Shown in pieces: positions 42,398 to 55,008 of a stretch of DNA of 64,000 nucleotides. Below the pieces are notes generated by a model, which was given only the letters and a program-made list of their open reading frames with translations, did no database searches and was not told the DNA's origin. The number at the start of each line of letters is the position of its first letter. Positions within the stretch are counted from its first letter, which is position 1. Position numbers and translations under genes: made by a program. Origin of the DNA: Marsupella aquatica (Eukaryota; Marchantiophyta); the NCBI GenBank assembly GCA_973895155.1, contig OZ316899.1, forward strand, positions 4,898,001 to 4,962,000, given 5' to 3'.

Positions 42398-42538
42398 GTC
42401 CTTGCCATTTCCCTTAAGATTCTCACTTGTTAATCAAATCTGATTTTTGGGGAATATGAATTTGCATAGACTATGTGGATTTGTCAAGAGCAAGAGGATG
42501 CCGAGCGAATAGAAGTGAGCGCAAAGTTTTGGGCTCTC

Positions 42539-42548
42539 CTATTTATAG
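42539..42548 (-). promoter_or_regulatory. TATA box for the gene(s) at 40902-41994
   Basis: CTATAAATAG on the minus strand, an ideal plant TATA box, about 140 bases before array C. Confidence 0.7.
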
Positions 42549-42703
42549 TTTTTTCCCTGACCATGGTTAGTTTTTGACCGCAATTTCATTGCAGTCGGTT
42601 AAAAGATACCGTTGAAAAGAATCATATGGGAATATTCTTACAAGGTAAATTGTTCTTGGCACTTTTACTACATTTGATATAATTTTTTTAAGAATTCCGC
42701 GGC

Positions 42704-42746
42704 TGGATCCAAAATGGGATACGTTGTATCCCTGGTTCCTATTCAA
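42704..42746. repeat. Solitary palindrome unit
   Basis: AAAATGGGATAC-GTT-GTATCCCTGG with outer match (TGGATCC / GGTTCC); same core as the arrays, but upstream of the TATA box and alone. Its far side touches the copia LTR at 42780. Confidence 0.6.
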
Positions 42747-42779
42747 GTCAATTTTTCCCATTTTTGAAAATCTAAAAAC

Positions 42780-42927
42780 TGTTGCAACCCCTAGGACAAG
42801 TCTACCTAAGGTTAGGACTAAACCCCTAACCCATGGCGGTTACACCACCAACCACCTAGATAACCACCTATGTATATGAAGGGATTGGATGAGTAAAGAA
42901 GTTGAAGTTATTGTGATGTTGAACACA
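42780..42927 (+). repeat. 5' LTR and primer site of the second copia element
   Basis: TGTTGCAACCCC to GTTGAACACA, about 146-148 bp, followed by TTATCAGCACGAG, which resembles the primer-binding sites of plant copia elements. Confidence 0.65.
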
Positions 42928-43248
42928 TTATCAGCACGAGCGTGCTCACTAGATTTTTTTTAAGCCACGGGTGCAGATCGATTCCAATGACAATCCCGAT
43001 TTCAATTTGAGGCCTCAATTTCAGACTGAAGTTCCATTTTTTTACTCCCCATTAACAATTTGACGGAGGGAATATGATTGTGGACGACCAATATACATCC
43101 TCGACAACAATCCAGGAAATTTCAATCATTACAATCTGAGGCAAATACATTTGCCAAATGTTACACATCACAAAATATTGTTGAGCAGAGAAGGATCTAC
43201 ACCAGGATTCTAAGAAACTACACTCATCATTGGACACAATGACAACAA

Positions 43249-46216
43249 ATGCAATCAAGAAGTTGTATTATTTTCCAAGCATTATGCATCGATGGATCCA
43301 ATTTCCTATCTTGGACTTTGGATGTCGAGGCCCACCTCGCATCAAAGAATCTAGAAGACAATCCTAACGGACAATGGCCCTACCCTACAGGAGAAGGCCA
43401 AGGCCTTGATCCTAATCTGCCACCACCTTGCTGATTCTTTGAAGCGCCAATATATGAATGCCTACAACCCTTGAGTCCTTTGGGACAAGCTTCATGCAAG
43501 ATTCGATCATACGCACACAATTTTCCTCCCAATAGTGAGGCATGACTGGATTAATCTCCGCGTATAGGACCACAAGACGATTGCTGAGTATAACAACAAA
43601 CTTTTCCGAATTGTATCACAATTGGCGATCTGTGGCCACCCAATTGGAGAAGAAGAACAAATTGAAAAGACCCTGTCAACATTCCACTCAACCAACTTAG
43701 TACTATCCACTCAATACCGCAACATGAGATTCACGACATACTCCAAACTAATCGCCCATATGTTGTTAGCAAAAAAATATCAAATCCTACCATTACAAAA
43801 TACCAAGCAGAGACACCCAGGGACCCTACCTCCACAAACCAATCCTGACCACACTTCAACACATGGAGACGAGGCTTTGGTCGAGGTAGCAATCGCGGAA
43901 TGAACAACTTTGGCGGACGGGGCAATTCTTTTCAGCGGGGCGGAAGAAGCACTTACCATGGAGGAAGGGGTTGGGGCAAAACACAATCGAGAAACTTCCG
44001 CAACAATTGGACAAGAACAACTATCAATACATATAAGTCCAACAATCCTGCTATTTGCTATAGATGCGGAACTAAAGGGCACATTAAGAAAACATGTCGA
44101 GCCCCAACACATTTAGTTGCATTATACCATAAGAGTTTGAACACTGAAAAATACGAAGCACATGGAGCATTCTTAGAGACACCATAAATCTTACCTGAAG
44201 TACATCTCGTTTCCCCATTGGAAAGGTCTCAGGCACTAGACGACCCTAATTGTTGCATACTGGATAGTGGGACCTCACACTCGATATTAAGAACCAAAGT
44301 TTATTTCACTCACATCGTACCTTCCCAACGTAGAGTTACCACAATTATGGGCAATCACCAGTTAGAGGAGGGCAATGGCCCAGCCAACCTAGTACTGCCC
44401 AAGGGCATAGTCATACACATCAAATCCGCAATATTTGCCCCAAAGGCTACATGTAACCTCTTGAGTTTTAAGGACATACGGGAGAACGGCCTACACATCC
44501 ACACCAACATCCACAAATCCCAAGAGGGATTACACATAGTAGCCAAGACCTAGCATGGCATAGAAATAAAAGAGACACTGATAGCTTTTCCTTTGGGATT
44601 CTATGCCATTAGAATACACACCTTTTTGACTAACACCCCCACACAGACAATAACTGAAACATGGCACCGCCGTCTGGGGCACCCAGGCACGCAGATGTTT
44701 CATAAGATCCTCAAAGACACGCAGGGAATACCGAATACAAAACACCCAACCTCCATGCAATCCCCTTGCCTTGCATGCTCACAGGGAAGCTCACAATGAG
44801 ACCTTCCCCATCCACAATAGATAAGAATATACCCAGATTCCTTGAGCAAATCCATGCAGACGTATGCGGCCTAGTAGATCACCCAAGTGGACCCTTCAGG
44901 TTCTTCTTAGCCACCATTGACGCCTCATCAAAATGGTCCCAAGTCTCACTTCTTTCAACACGCAACTTAGTCTTCTCCCGCCTACTAGCTCACATCCTGC
45001 GACTAAATTAAAGCACAATTTCCAGACCACCCTATTAAAACACTAAGAATAGACAACGCGGGAGAATTCACATCACAGACATTTGATGATTTTTGCACTG
45101 CATCTAGGATCAAAGTTGAATACCCTGTAGCCTATGTCCACTTCCAAAATGGGATCGCACAATCCCTCATTAAACGTTTACAGACAATAGCCCGACCACT
45201 CCTTATGCAAACCAGTCTCCCGTCTTCTGCCTGGGGCCACGCCATTCTACATGTTGCGGCACTCCTCAGATATAGGCCATCCGCTTTCAACACCAGTTCT
45301 CCACATCACCTTGCATTTGGAACCTCACCTAACTTGGCACATCTCCAAACATTTGGCTGCCAGGTCTTGGTTCCCATAATGGGACCACTGGGACCCCAGA
45401 GGCAGAAGGGGATTTACATCGGCTTTGACTCCACATCCATTATCAGATACCTGGAACCTACAACTGCCAATGTATATAAAGCCAGATTTGCCAATTGCCA
45501 CTTCTATGAGGCAGTATTTCTAGCTTTAAATACAGCACACAAGGCAACAAAAGCTACAACTAAACAACTAGTTTGGCAAACCAACTCCCAATTCTAGAAT
45601 GACCCTAGAACTGCCCAAACAGATACTGAGGTCCAACAAATACTACACCTCACCAGAGTCATGGAGGAACTACCCGATGCATTTGTGGATGTTGCCAAAG
45701 TGACTAGATCCCATGTCCCTGCCACAAACACCCCATCCCGAATCAATATCAACAATCAACCAGCCATAAATATCAAACCACGGAAGAAGAGAGGACGACC
45801 ACCCAGAGCTATGGATAAACACCCATGCCAGAGGAGGGCCCAGCAGACCACCTCAACCAAACCTACAAACGATCCAAACAACATGACAATCCCAACAGAG
45901 AACGATGAAATAGCCATCAACTACAACTATACAGGCAAAATCCACTACAGAACCACAAGACCACCTGATAATACTTTTGCATTCCAAATATCACAAGAGA
46001 TCATGGAGGACTCACCTGATCCCACAACCATAATAGAAGCAAGAAAGCAACTTGATTGGCAAGCATGGCAGGAGGCAATCAATTCAGAATTGGACTCCTT
46101 GATCTCACGACAAGTATTTGGACCAATAACGCCAGCACCTCCTGATACCCATCTTCCCGGATACAAATGGACATTTGTCAAAAAGAGGAATGCACAAGGC
46201 AAGATTGTCAGATACA
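43249..46216 (+). pseudogene. copia gag, protease, integrase and start of RT
   Basis: 43249-43900: gag remnant with frame changes; 43900-44187 has the zinc knuckle CYRCGTKGHIKKTC. 44218-44553 is the protease (CCILDSGTSHSIL, LLSFKDIRENGLHIHT). 44593-44799 has the integrase zinc region (TWHRRLGHPGTQMFHKIL). 44766-45011 and, after a TAA, 45050-45597 give the integrase core: IHADVCGLVDHPSG, RIDNAGEFTSQTF and FQNGIAQSLIKRLQTIARPL. The last normally reads GLAES or GVAER, so the catalytic Glu is Gln here. 45661-46216 holds KKRGRPPRAMDK, then RT (ELDSLISRQVFGPITPAPPD, YKWTFVKKRNAQGKIVRYM), cut by the LINE. Confidence 0.85.
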
Positions 46217-47290
46217 TGAGACGGTTCTGGAGACTGACTGAGCTTGGAAAGCGCATGGGCGGAGCTGAGAAGTGCTCTCCTTTTTGTGGTTTCGTTTTGA
46301 TCCATACGGGATCAAGAGGGACCTTGGATATCCGAGCGGAATCGTGAAGAGGGTTTTGAAGGAATTCCAGTGAAGTTACTAGTGCTGTTAACGGGTTGGA
46401 ATCAAAATTGCTATAGTTGCAAACGAGTGCGATCAAAGTCGTGTCTGAGTATTAGGTCACACGGTGTGTACTCAATTTTGGCATCGGAGGGAACAAAGCA
46501 TGTGAAGGCTGTGTTACGATGAGGTATGCGGGGGAGAGAAGAGCGGGAAGCCAAATAGGATTGGAAAAGGCATGGCGGAATCGAGTCTGTGGCTCTGGCT
46601 GTGTATACACATAAGGACTTACTGCGTGATCCTCCGCGGTGGTTTTTGGGGGAGGGAGGAGACGGAGTGTGACGGCACATTTGGGAAGGAAAATGGTGGT
46701 TCTGTGAGGATGAGGTCGGAGGAGGGGACTTGGTTGAGTAACTTGTGGCGGGCTCTCTTGTGACCCCTTTAGCTTTTGGTCGCGAGAGATTGTAAGAAAG
46801 GATCGCTCTGAGTCAAGCATTGGAGGTTCGGGTGCCTGGGCAGCAATTGATTGACGGACACTTTGAAGACCGTGTGACATTCGGGGGGTCGTAAGAGTTG
46901 GACCTCGTTGCATTTGAGAAAGGAGGGTGAGGAGGAAGGAGTTAGCAGAGAAGTACTGGTACCTTCGTTGCTCAACCTTGGAGTGTTGATGTAGGAGTGG
47001 AAATTTTCACTAGGATCTCTTTGGGGTACCACAGTGTGCCATGGAGATCGTGGGGAAAAAGGCCATCCTTGATGAGGAGACTGTAAACTCGGAGATTGCT
47101 GGAATATGTTAGGAGTAATCAGGAAGAGAATTGTCTAAGCGCTGTCGGAGTGAAGAATGGTGATTTGGGCGTTGTGTGCTGCGGGAGGCTGCGGACTGTT
47201 GACTGAATCATAGGTAAGTAAGTGAAGACTTTGACTCTTTGCTTCCTTAGTGGATGACACTGCAATCGATTAACATAAGAAGTTAGTAAG

Positions 47291-49398
47291 ATGGGGGAAC
47301 AGGGGATAGACTATTATGGATCCTCAGGACGTAGATTCTCTCATGGGGGGCGTCTTGCTGGTGGACGAGCTGCAAGGATGATGCAAAAGCACCCTAGTGC
47401 TTGTAACGAGGTAGCGGTGGAGAGAACACCGGGATTGGGGTGTGAGGGCAGGGGACCTCCTATGGCTTTCTCTGTGCAAGATGCGCGTTCGGGGTGGATT
47501 GATCCGGTCTTGACTACACCAACCATGGCCCGGGACTCACTGAGCGATAATCTGATGGACATTGAGAGTCATGCTACAAAAACCAGGCCTGAGCTCAACA
47601 CGGAGAGGGGAACTGGACTACCAAGGACCCTGGAGGAGACGGCGGGAACTGGAATGAAAAGAGATACTTTTCAGACCAAGGACAGTGGAGACGCAAGGCG
47701 AGGCGCTGCTGAGGGCATCGGTGGTGCACCGATGGGGAGAACGGGGCCACGAGAGAATGAGGAGAGGCATGCGGTTTCTCTAGAGGAAGAAGAACCAGAA
47801 GACTGCATTAGGATCCTGTGTGAAATTGCGATCAGATCAAAAGGTGATCTGGACAAACGTTTGTATACAGAGGTGGAATGGAACCTACCGGAAGCAGCAC
47901 GGAATGTGAGGCAGCTTTATAATTGTGCGCTGATCTGTTACTTTACAAGAAGAACGCCGCTCCTCACTGACTTTAGAGCTTGGGTTGAGAGGTGATGACG
48001 AATCAAGAGAATTGGCCTGTCTTATAGGTTAAATTTGTAGGGAAGAATTTCTACATGATTGTCTTTGAAAACCCAGACCATAGAGATCTAGCTCTCAATT
48101 ACGCCCCCTGGTTCATGGAGAGACGATTTGTATACACTTTCCCATGGGAGCCGTCATTTGATGTAAAATGTGAGAACTTTACTAAACTTCCTGTATGGAT
48201 CGAGATTCCATTTCGTGACCTGGCTTTGGAGGGCTGCAGAAGAAAGATAGCTAGCTCTTTAGGGACTCTGCTTTACTATATCCAGGGACACGAATTCAGC
48301 TCATACCCTCACGATTGGGCCTGTATACTCTGGGATACGGATAGAGAAGTGCCTGCCAGCGTTAAGATTCAGATTCGGGAAGATATTGTAATTTGGCAAC
48401 CTGTAACTTTTAAAAACATTCCTTATCACTGCTATCGATGTAACCAAAGAGGTCACCTGGCCAGGAATTGTAAAGAAGATGTGGAGGCTGTTGGAGCACG
48501 AAGAACTGTGGTGGACCCCTCGGAGGAGAAAGACGATGAAAGACACTCTGAGGTGGACCATGAGGAGGTGCTTCGTGCGGAAGCCAATGCTGAAGCAAGG
48601 GCTCGGTTTCGGGAGGCTAATGTGCCTCCTCCAGAGGTTTTTCCCTTCGCGGTGGTGGTGGATTGTGCTCAGGTGGAGCAGATTTTGGAATGCCCTGAGC
48701 CCGGGGGGGTTGGGCTGCTGGCCTCGGTGGGATTGCAGAAGGAGAACAATGACAATTGGGTTGAGACCGCTCAACTGGGAAGGAGTGAAGGAGAGGTGGA
48801 GTTGCCTCCGTCTTTGGGAGCTGCTGGCTGCATTACTGACTCATTGGAGTTGGCTGCGACCCTATGTCCTCCGCTTGATACCATCGCCCCTGCACTGGGG
48901 CCCAGTTATACCCCTAATTATGCAACAGGCAGAATACTTGAGGTCCCCCCGGCTGACATTTTGCGTGCTGGGAACGATGAGACATTCTCATTTCATGCGG
49001 AATCTGATGCTGAGATGTCGGAATATGAGGCTTATATCTCACACAACAAATTCAAGGCTAGAGCCCGCAAACAGGAGCTTCGCACACCGCCTTCCGAAAA
49101 GACCGAGAAGGCCAAAGGAGAGGCCAAAAAGCAAAGATCACTAAGATTCTCACAAGGTGTTATGTCTGATGCAGGCAGAGCGGAGGACCTGGAGAGGGAA
49201 GACGGGCAGCGGTGCGACCTCCAAGGAAGGCGAGTGAATTCAACTGTGGGCCTGGGGAGTGCTCCCCTTTGCGTTGGGATAGTTGATCTTGCCTCCCCCA
49301 TGCGGGTCTCTCCTGCGGGATCAATCAGTGGATACATGAGTGGACCTATTGGCCGGGAGCTGACAGGGTGGTCGCCGGGTGGACACACCAGGATCTGA
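47291..49398 (+). pseudogene. LINE ORF1: DUF4283-like domain and zinc knuckle
   Basis: 47291-47995 encodes a glycine/arginine-rich start and an acidic region, then CIRILCEIAIRSKGDLDKRL and FTRRTPLLTDFRAWVER. A frame change and a TAG at about 48030 lead to 48055-49398: FYMIVFENPDHRDLALNYAP, RFVYTFPWEPSFDV and KLPVWIEIPFRDLALEG, the DUF4283 pattern of plant LINEs, then the CCHC knuckle CYRCNQRGHLARNC and a long disordered, acidic and basic tail. ORF1 proteins bind the LINE RNA. The split frame suggests this copy cannot make it, though the second ORF alone is 447 codons. Confidence 0.85.
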
Positions 49399-49452
49399 GA
49401 GACGGAGAAGGTGTTTGGATGTGCTATGCACTAACAAGGGCACAATGGGAGG

Positions 49453-52400
49453 ATGGATGGAAGAATCAAAGTGGCGTCATGGACTGTTTGCGGATTGTGT
49501 GAGCCCAACCGCAAGCATGTTGTTAAAAATTGGGTTAGATCACTGAAAGTGCCGCTGGCCCTGTTGGCTTTACAAGAAGTTAAAGCTGACAAATTTTGGC
49601 TTGATATGGCGTTGCGGGCTATTCTCCCCTTGTATCAACACTTTTTCTCTGAGCCTGACGAGGGTAGGGGAGGAACTGCATTACTGGTACACCCTGAGTT
49701 GAAGGTGATTTGCTTGGGAGCACTGGATTTAGGAAGGGCGGTATGGGCCGTGGTCAAGAAGGAAGATGTGATGTTTGGGATTGCTTGTATTTATGCTCCC
49801 AATTCGAATAGATTAAGGTCGCTTCTATGGCATGATTTAAAGATGATGCTGCCACACAATGATTGGCTGTTGTGTGGTGACTTCAACATGACGGAACGCA
49901 GAAATGACTCAACGGGACAGTCTCCTTTAATCCGAGGCAGGGAGGCTGAGTTCTGGAGATTTTTGAAGATGAGATTGAACCTGACAGATGCGTGGGACCT
50001 TAGAGGTGGAGCGACTGGTCCAAATTTCACTTGGAGGAGGAAGCGTAATGGAGTGCCGATACAGTCCAGACTTGACAGGTTTTACGTAAGTGAAATGGGT
50101 GGATGGCTTAGCGAGGAGGAACTCATTCATGATGGGGGATTGGCTCTTTCTGATCACGACCCTATCCGGCTGAACGTGAGGATTGCAGGATTGACTGAGA
50201 CTGTGGAGCGAGGGAAAGTGAGACTGTTTATGGCCAACTCGTCTGTGCTTCGGAAGAGAGAGGAGATGCTACTACTCGAAGAAGCCTGGAGGGTGGGAAG
50301 AGAGAACTGTGTGGACCCGCGTATTCGATTTACTAATGGAAGCCGGAGACTGAGACAAACTCTTAAGGAGATACAAGCCAAGCCAAGGACAACGGAGGTG
50401 GAGATGGCTTTTCAGAGAGCTCAATTGAGGACACTTAAGATGGCCATTCTAGAAAATCATTCGGAGGAGGACATTGCTGATTTCATGGATGCTGAGGACA
50501 CGTTGCATGCTGCGGAACTGGAGGAAGCTCACAGAGGACACAGGCTAGCCAGAGTTAAGTGGTTGGGGGAAGGAGATGAATCCACTAAATTTTTCTTTGC
50601 CACAGTGAAAGCCAAGAGATCCAGGGAGGCTATGTCTTCTTTGAGCAGGGTAGATGGGAGCACGATCTCTGACCCGGGAATGATTTTGAAGGAGGTTGAA
50701 GAGTTTTGTGAAACACTGTACTCACCTGAGCCTTTCTCCAAAGCGGAGGCTGAAGAGAGACGTCTGGCTTGCGATAGACTGCTCAACAACACAAGGTTTG
50801 CCCTTTCAAGAGAGGACATTTTAAAGATGGAGAAGCTCCCGACATACCAAGAGGTGAAGGATGTGTTGTGGCTCTTGCCAAGTGATAAAACACCGGGGCC
50901 TGATGGTATGACAGCTGAGGTTTATAGAGCATGCTGGGGTTTTATTGGTCAGGATTTAGTGGATATGATACAGGAATTTTGGCTTACACGTGCCCTCAAT
51001 GCTGGTATTTGTGAAGGGATTGTTAAATTCATACCCAAGAAACCGGACAAGCGCTTCTTACGTGACTGGCGCCCATTGACAATGCTAAATACGATATACA
51101 AGCTAATAGCCAAGATCCTTGCCATGCGATTAAAACCTATCCTACACTTGATAATCAGTCCGCAACAAACTGGATTTATCCCTGGACGCCACATATTAGA
51201 AAACATTTCCCTTGCTTGGCTTGCCTGTGATTGGGTTCACAAAAGGAGACAAGAGGCATTGTTTCTGAAACTAGACTTTGAGAAGGCTTTTGACCGTGTT
51301 TCGCATGAATATATATGGGAATGTATGCAGCTACTAGGGATAAGCGGAAGTTTCATCACTCTGGTAAGAGCGTTGTTGGCTCAAGTATCCTCACGTGCCT
51401 TGGTGAATGGCTTACTAACAAACATGTTTGAGCTCAAGCGCGGGGTAAGACAGGGCTGCCCTTTATCACCATTGCTATTTGTGATTTCCACGCAGCCACT
51501 CATGGATTTTCTTGATGCAGAGCTGGCAGCGGGTAGACTTTGTGGCTTGCAGATCTCGCTTGATCTCACTATTTGTTACAGATTGTTTGCGGATGATGTG
51601 GGGATGTTTATCCCTGCATCTGAGAATGCTTTTGAAGAAGCAACAACTGCTCTTGACTGTTACGAGAAGGCTAGCGGTGCTCGACTGAATTTGAAGAAAT
51701 CAGTTGTGATCCCATTGGCAATGGAGGAGGTCCCGGCTTGGCTGAATAACACGGGCTGTCATATCAGTCAAAGGGGAGAGATGCAGAAATATCTTGGTGC
51801 ACCATTTGGTGTGGGTTTGAGCACGGAACAACTGCACAAGTTCTGCCTTGACAAAATCTGTGCCAGGCTTGCTATTTGGTCCAACAAGCTGCTTTCCTTT
51901 ACTGGTCGATCATTACTAGTTAAACAGGTACTGCTTGCTATTCCGATCTACCATGTAATGTATTGCAAGGCGTCTGCTGGTCTAGCCAAGAAGATTATTG
52001 CTCTCAGTAGGGATTTTCTATGGGGATACAACGACTTAGGAGGGAAGAAGGTTCCGTTGGTGGCTTGGGACAGGATGGCACTGCCACGGGTGGAGGGGGA
52101 ACTGGGATTTTGGGATTTCCGCAGTCACTCTGATGCCCTGCTCTTGCAATGGTTCACTAAAGCACTGAACTTGGCTGAACTGGAATGGTCCAAGATGTTG
52201 GTGGCCAATCTGGGACTGTTGGGGTGGATGAACTACAAGGTTATTAGGAGAAATGGTTACTCATTCCAAGACCAGCTGCTTTTATGTACACCTCGTACTT
52301 TTAGTGGGCTCCCCTACACTACGGGTCTCTGGCAATGCTGGGAGCTTGTGAGAGCTCATCTATCCTTTGAGCCTGGCCGGGGGGGCCACCTACCCGGTGG

Positions 52401-53352
52401 AGCATCACCGACACACTCAGATGCATGGTGGGCTTTCATTCTCTTCCTAATTCGGCCATCATGGACATTGCAATGATCTGTGGCCGGCTGGGAATGAGAT
52501 CGATTGGTGATGGTTGGTCGGCGGAGGAAGGATGTTGGAAGGACCTCCCACTTAGATGGAGCAATATGCGTGGCTTCTCTGCAGAGCATCGATTGCTTGC
52601 ACGGAAGTTCTTGGAAAGTATATGGAGCGCTTCACACTGCCGGTCAGAGTACTTCCTATATGCCAAACCGTGGAGGTGGACAGATAGACCTGAACCATTG
52701 AAGGATTTCAGAATTGAGAATTGCATAGAATGACTTCCTGCGGCCCAAGACCTCAAATCACGAACGCCTGAATAGGATCTGGTCTCTTACCCGAGTGGAG
52801 AGAGGTTGAAATGAGAGTTGGTACAGATTGTGGAGATCGGATTTACCAACCAGAGGCAAGACCTTTATTTGGAGGATCATTGTGGGGGGCTTGTTCACTG
52901 GAGCCCATGCGCTTTGATTAGAGGTGAGCAACGGTGACTGCAAGCTGTGCAACGGACGGCTGGAAACCATCCCTCACCTTTTTTTCCATTGTGCACATGT
53001 TGTCTACTATTGGCATATCTGTTTGACCTCATTGAGTGCGCTGGATATGCCAATTAAGTGTTGATGGCCCTTTTAGATGCTGCCTGTGGGAGTGGCGCAG
53101 CTTTTTGTCTTGCACCAGATTCTCTAGAGGCTCTGGATTGGGAGAAACACTCACATGTTTCAGACGGGGGGGAGACGGGTGTTTGACTTGGGACTTGTCC
53201 TGTCAGAGGCAGTGGAGAACTTATCTGCTGCTGGTCGGCGTTGCCCCCCAGGGAGGAAGTGCACGTGCCTGCTACGGGCCAAATCATGTATTGATGGGCT
53301 TTGCAGGAGATGGCTCAGCGGTGGGGGGACCAGTTTCACTTCCGCTGGTTGA
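49453..53352 (+). pseudogene. LINE ORF2: endonuclease, reverse transcriptase, zf-RVT
   Basis: 49453-52476 is open for 1007 codons. The endonuclease has LALQEVKADKFW, GIACIYAPNSNR, LLCGDFNMTERR and LALSDHDPIRLN; its first motif is SWTVCGL where SWNVRGL is usual, so a catalytic Asn is Thr. The RT has LPSDKTPGPDGMTAEVYRA, LRDWRPLTMLNTIYKLIAKI, LFLKLDFEKAFDRVSHEYIW, ELKRGVRQGCPLSPLLFVIS and the catalytic YRLFADDVGMFI. After a frame change at about 52430 other frames carry the C-terminal zinc-binding domain (CKLCNGRLETIPHLFFHC at 52935) with stops, ending near 53352. It would nick and prime at the target. The long ORF makes this the youngest-looking element here. Confidence 0.92.
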
Positions 53353-53639
53353 CTCTGATTTTGCGGTGAGGTTGGAACGTTGAGACCGTTGAATGTATAT
53401 GGTTCTGGGGGCATGGATGCCCTCTAGATGGTTATTAGGTTGTGTGGTCGTCCTCTTTTGCTGTTAGGTGTCACCGGGGAGATTAATTCCCTGCTTGATA
53501 TGGGTTTGAGGTAGTTTTTGGTGGTTTGGTCCTCTGTTTTGTCTGGGCTGTCTCCCGGGAATATGTTCTGTTTGTGCGCCCTCCCCGTGGGGCTTTTCAC
53601 GGGGGGACTGAAATATATTAAATGGCTACAATTCCAAGG

Positions 53640-53896
53640 AAGATTGTCAGACACAAGGCCCGCTTGTGGCCAAAGGATTTACTCAGATCCCTGGCAAAGA
53701 CTACGACCTCACCTATTCACCCGTCATGGACGTGATTACATATAGATACTTAATAGCGTTTGCAATCCACCATAAACTAACAATGCATCAACTGGACATT
53801 GTCACTGCTTACCTATATGGACATCTTAACACCATTATCCACATGGAAGTCCCCCCTGAATTACTGACCAGAGTTCATTACCATATTCAGGGGCGC
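53640..53896 (+). pseudogene. copia RT continuation after the LINE
   Basis: After the second target copy the RT continues, with a small deletion, as AKGFTQIPGKDYDLTYSPVM, LTMHQLDIVTAYLYGHLNTI and VPPELLTRVHYHIQGR, collinear with 2760-3000 of the first copia, and stops at the border of the next element. Confidence 0.85.
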
Positions 53897-54020
53897 TAGG
53901 TCTCCATAGCAAGTGAGCGAACTGCTCCAATTGATGCTCCTTGAGATAGTCCGCATGGTCGGGTTTCTTGATTGCTGTCTAGACTACCTTGGGGATGCGG
54001 ATTACCTATAATAAGTTAGG

Positions 54021-55008
54021 CTATTGATTATCCGAGGGCCGTCGGGTCTGGTTGGTTGTGGGGTTGGCCGGGATAGGTGCAGGGGCGGCGTTGGTTTGCG
54101 TTGTCGGTTTGGGGGCCGGCATCGTCCTTGCCCGCTTCCGAGAACGCTGCTCAAGTTGCGGACTAACACGCTTGGAATGCGAGGAACACTCGGTGTTGTT
54201 CACGGGATGGACTTGGGACTGGTTTGGCGGTACGCCGGTGGTCATTGGCTGAGAGGTTGGGGGTGGTGTCGGGGTAGCCATATCCCAGATGAAGGCGTTG
54301 GAGCTTTCCCCAAGGAACGTAAGATTGCGCGCCGCTTCCCGTTGTCTGCTCATGTCATCTTCACGCTTCTCGGCTGCAATTTGCTGGTCAATGTATCCCG
54401 GGATTTTGTTGAACTCCACTGGAGTCAGCCTCTGGCTGCCCCACAGCCTAAAGAACTTTGCGGGGACTTCAAGAATTGCCTCTGCTACCGATCTAAACCC
54501 CTCCTTGCTGATATATAACTTGATGATGCAACTTGTTGTAGCTGGAATCCCTGGTGATGGCTGTCTTCTCACAGTTAATTTGTGCTACCTTAGCCACCAA
54601 CTTTGCATACCTTCGTTTGTAAGCGGCTTTCTTGGGGCAAGAATACCAGTAAGTCTCGGAGAACTTAGCACCTACCTTGCCAAACAAGGTCCAAAATCCC
54701 AAGGCTGTAAGGGTCATACTAACCTTTGTAGTCTGGTTCGTCAAGTTTGCGTTCCCACTCGGCAGTTTTGCTTGCTGGTGGCGGCCTTACTCGCCCTGAC
54801 TAAATCCCGCCACAATCCGCTCTTGCCCTTCAATAATTTCCTCGTAAAAGTTAGCTCAATTCGAGCAAAAGGCAAGAGGGAATGGCAGCGTCCACGGATT
54901 CCAAAAGGTATGATCAAGCAAATGGGCCGCAGCGCCATTGACTTAGCTCTTATGGGGGGTGCCAGGGTGAGCTCGAGCGTGAGAAGGCAAGGCCATTTTG
55001 GTCATTGA
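54021..55008 (-). pseudogene. Unidentified ORF beside the second gypsy-type remnant
   Basis: From an ATG at 55008 (MTKMALPSHARAHPGTPHKS) several frames share the minus strand: CSNANFYEEIIEG-like codons, then 54744-54493 (VSMTLTALGFWTLFGKVGAK, KKAAYKRRYAKLVAKVAQIN), then 54572-54021 (FRSVAEAILEVPAKFFRLWG, LTPVEFNKIPGYIDQQIAAE and a Pro/Thr-rich basic tail with KRARTMPAPKP). It looks like a basic nucleic-acid-binding protein. No family recognised. Position suggests an additional ORF of the element at 53897-58440, or the start of a neighbouring gene. Confidence 0.35.

Larger units (their letters stand above)
46217..53639 (+). mobile_element. LINE (non-LTR) retrotransposon, nearly full length
   Basis: It splits copia RT and is flanked by AAGATTGTCAGATACA (46201-46216) and AAGATTGTCAGACACA (53640-53655), a 16-bp target duplication with one mismatch. 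About 1.07 kb of 5' leader (46217-47290) without recognisable gene is followed by ORF1 and ORF2 on the plus strand and a short 3' end (CCGTGGGGCTTTTCACGGGG, then AATATATTAAATGG). The 5'-truncated copy in TNP2 is a second member. Confidence 0.92.
42780..53896 (+). mobile_element. Ty1/copia retrotransposon, interrupted by a LINE and 3'-truncated
   Basis: 5' LTR, primer site, gag, protease, integrase and the start of RT run to 46216; RT resumes at 53640 after the LINE and breaks off at about 53896 (in PPELLTRVHYHIQGR), where the minus-strand gypsy-like element begins. The 3' LTR is missing. It belongs to the same family as the 2250-4786 remnant. Confidence 0.88.

Noticed and set aside
46447-46913. 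Minus-strand 153-codon ORF in the LINE leader
   Set aside because: Pro/Ser-rich without conserved motifs, antisense to the LINE, in its 5' leader; likely chance.
53054-53414. Minus-strand ORFs at the LINE 3' end
   Set aside because: Antisense of the zf-RVT region, which is supported by its match to the copy at 15841-16245.
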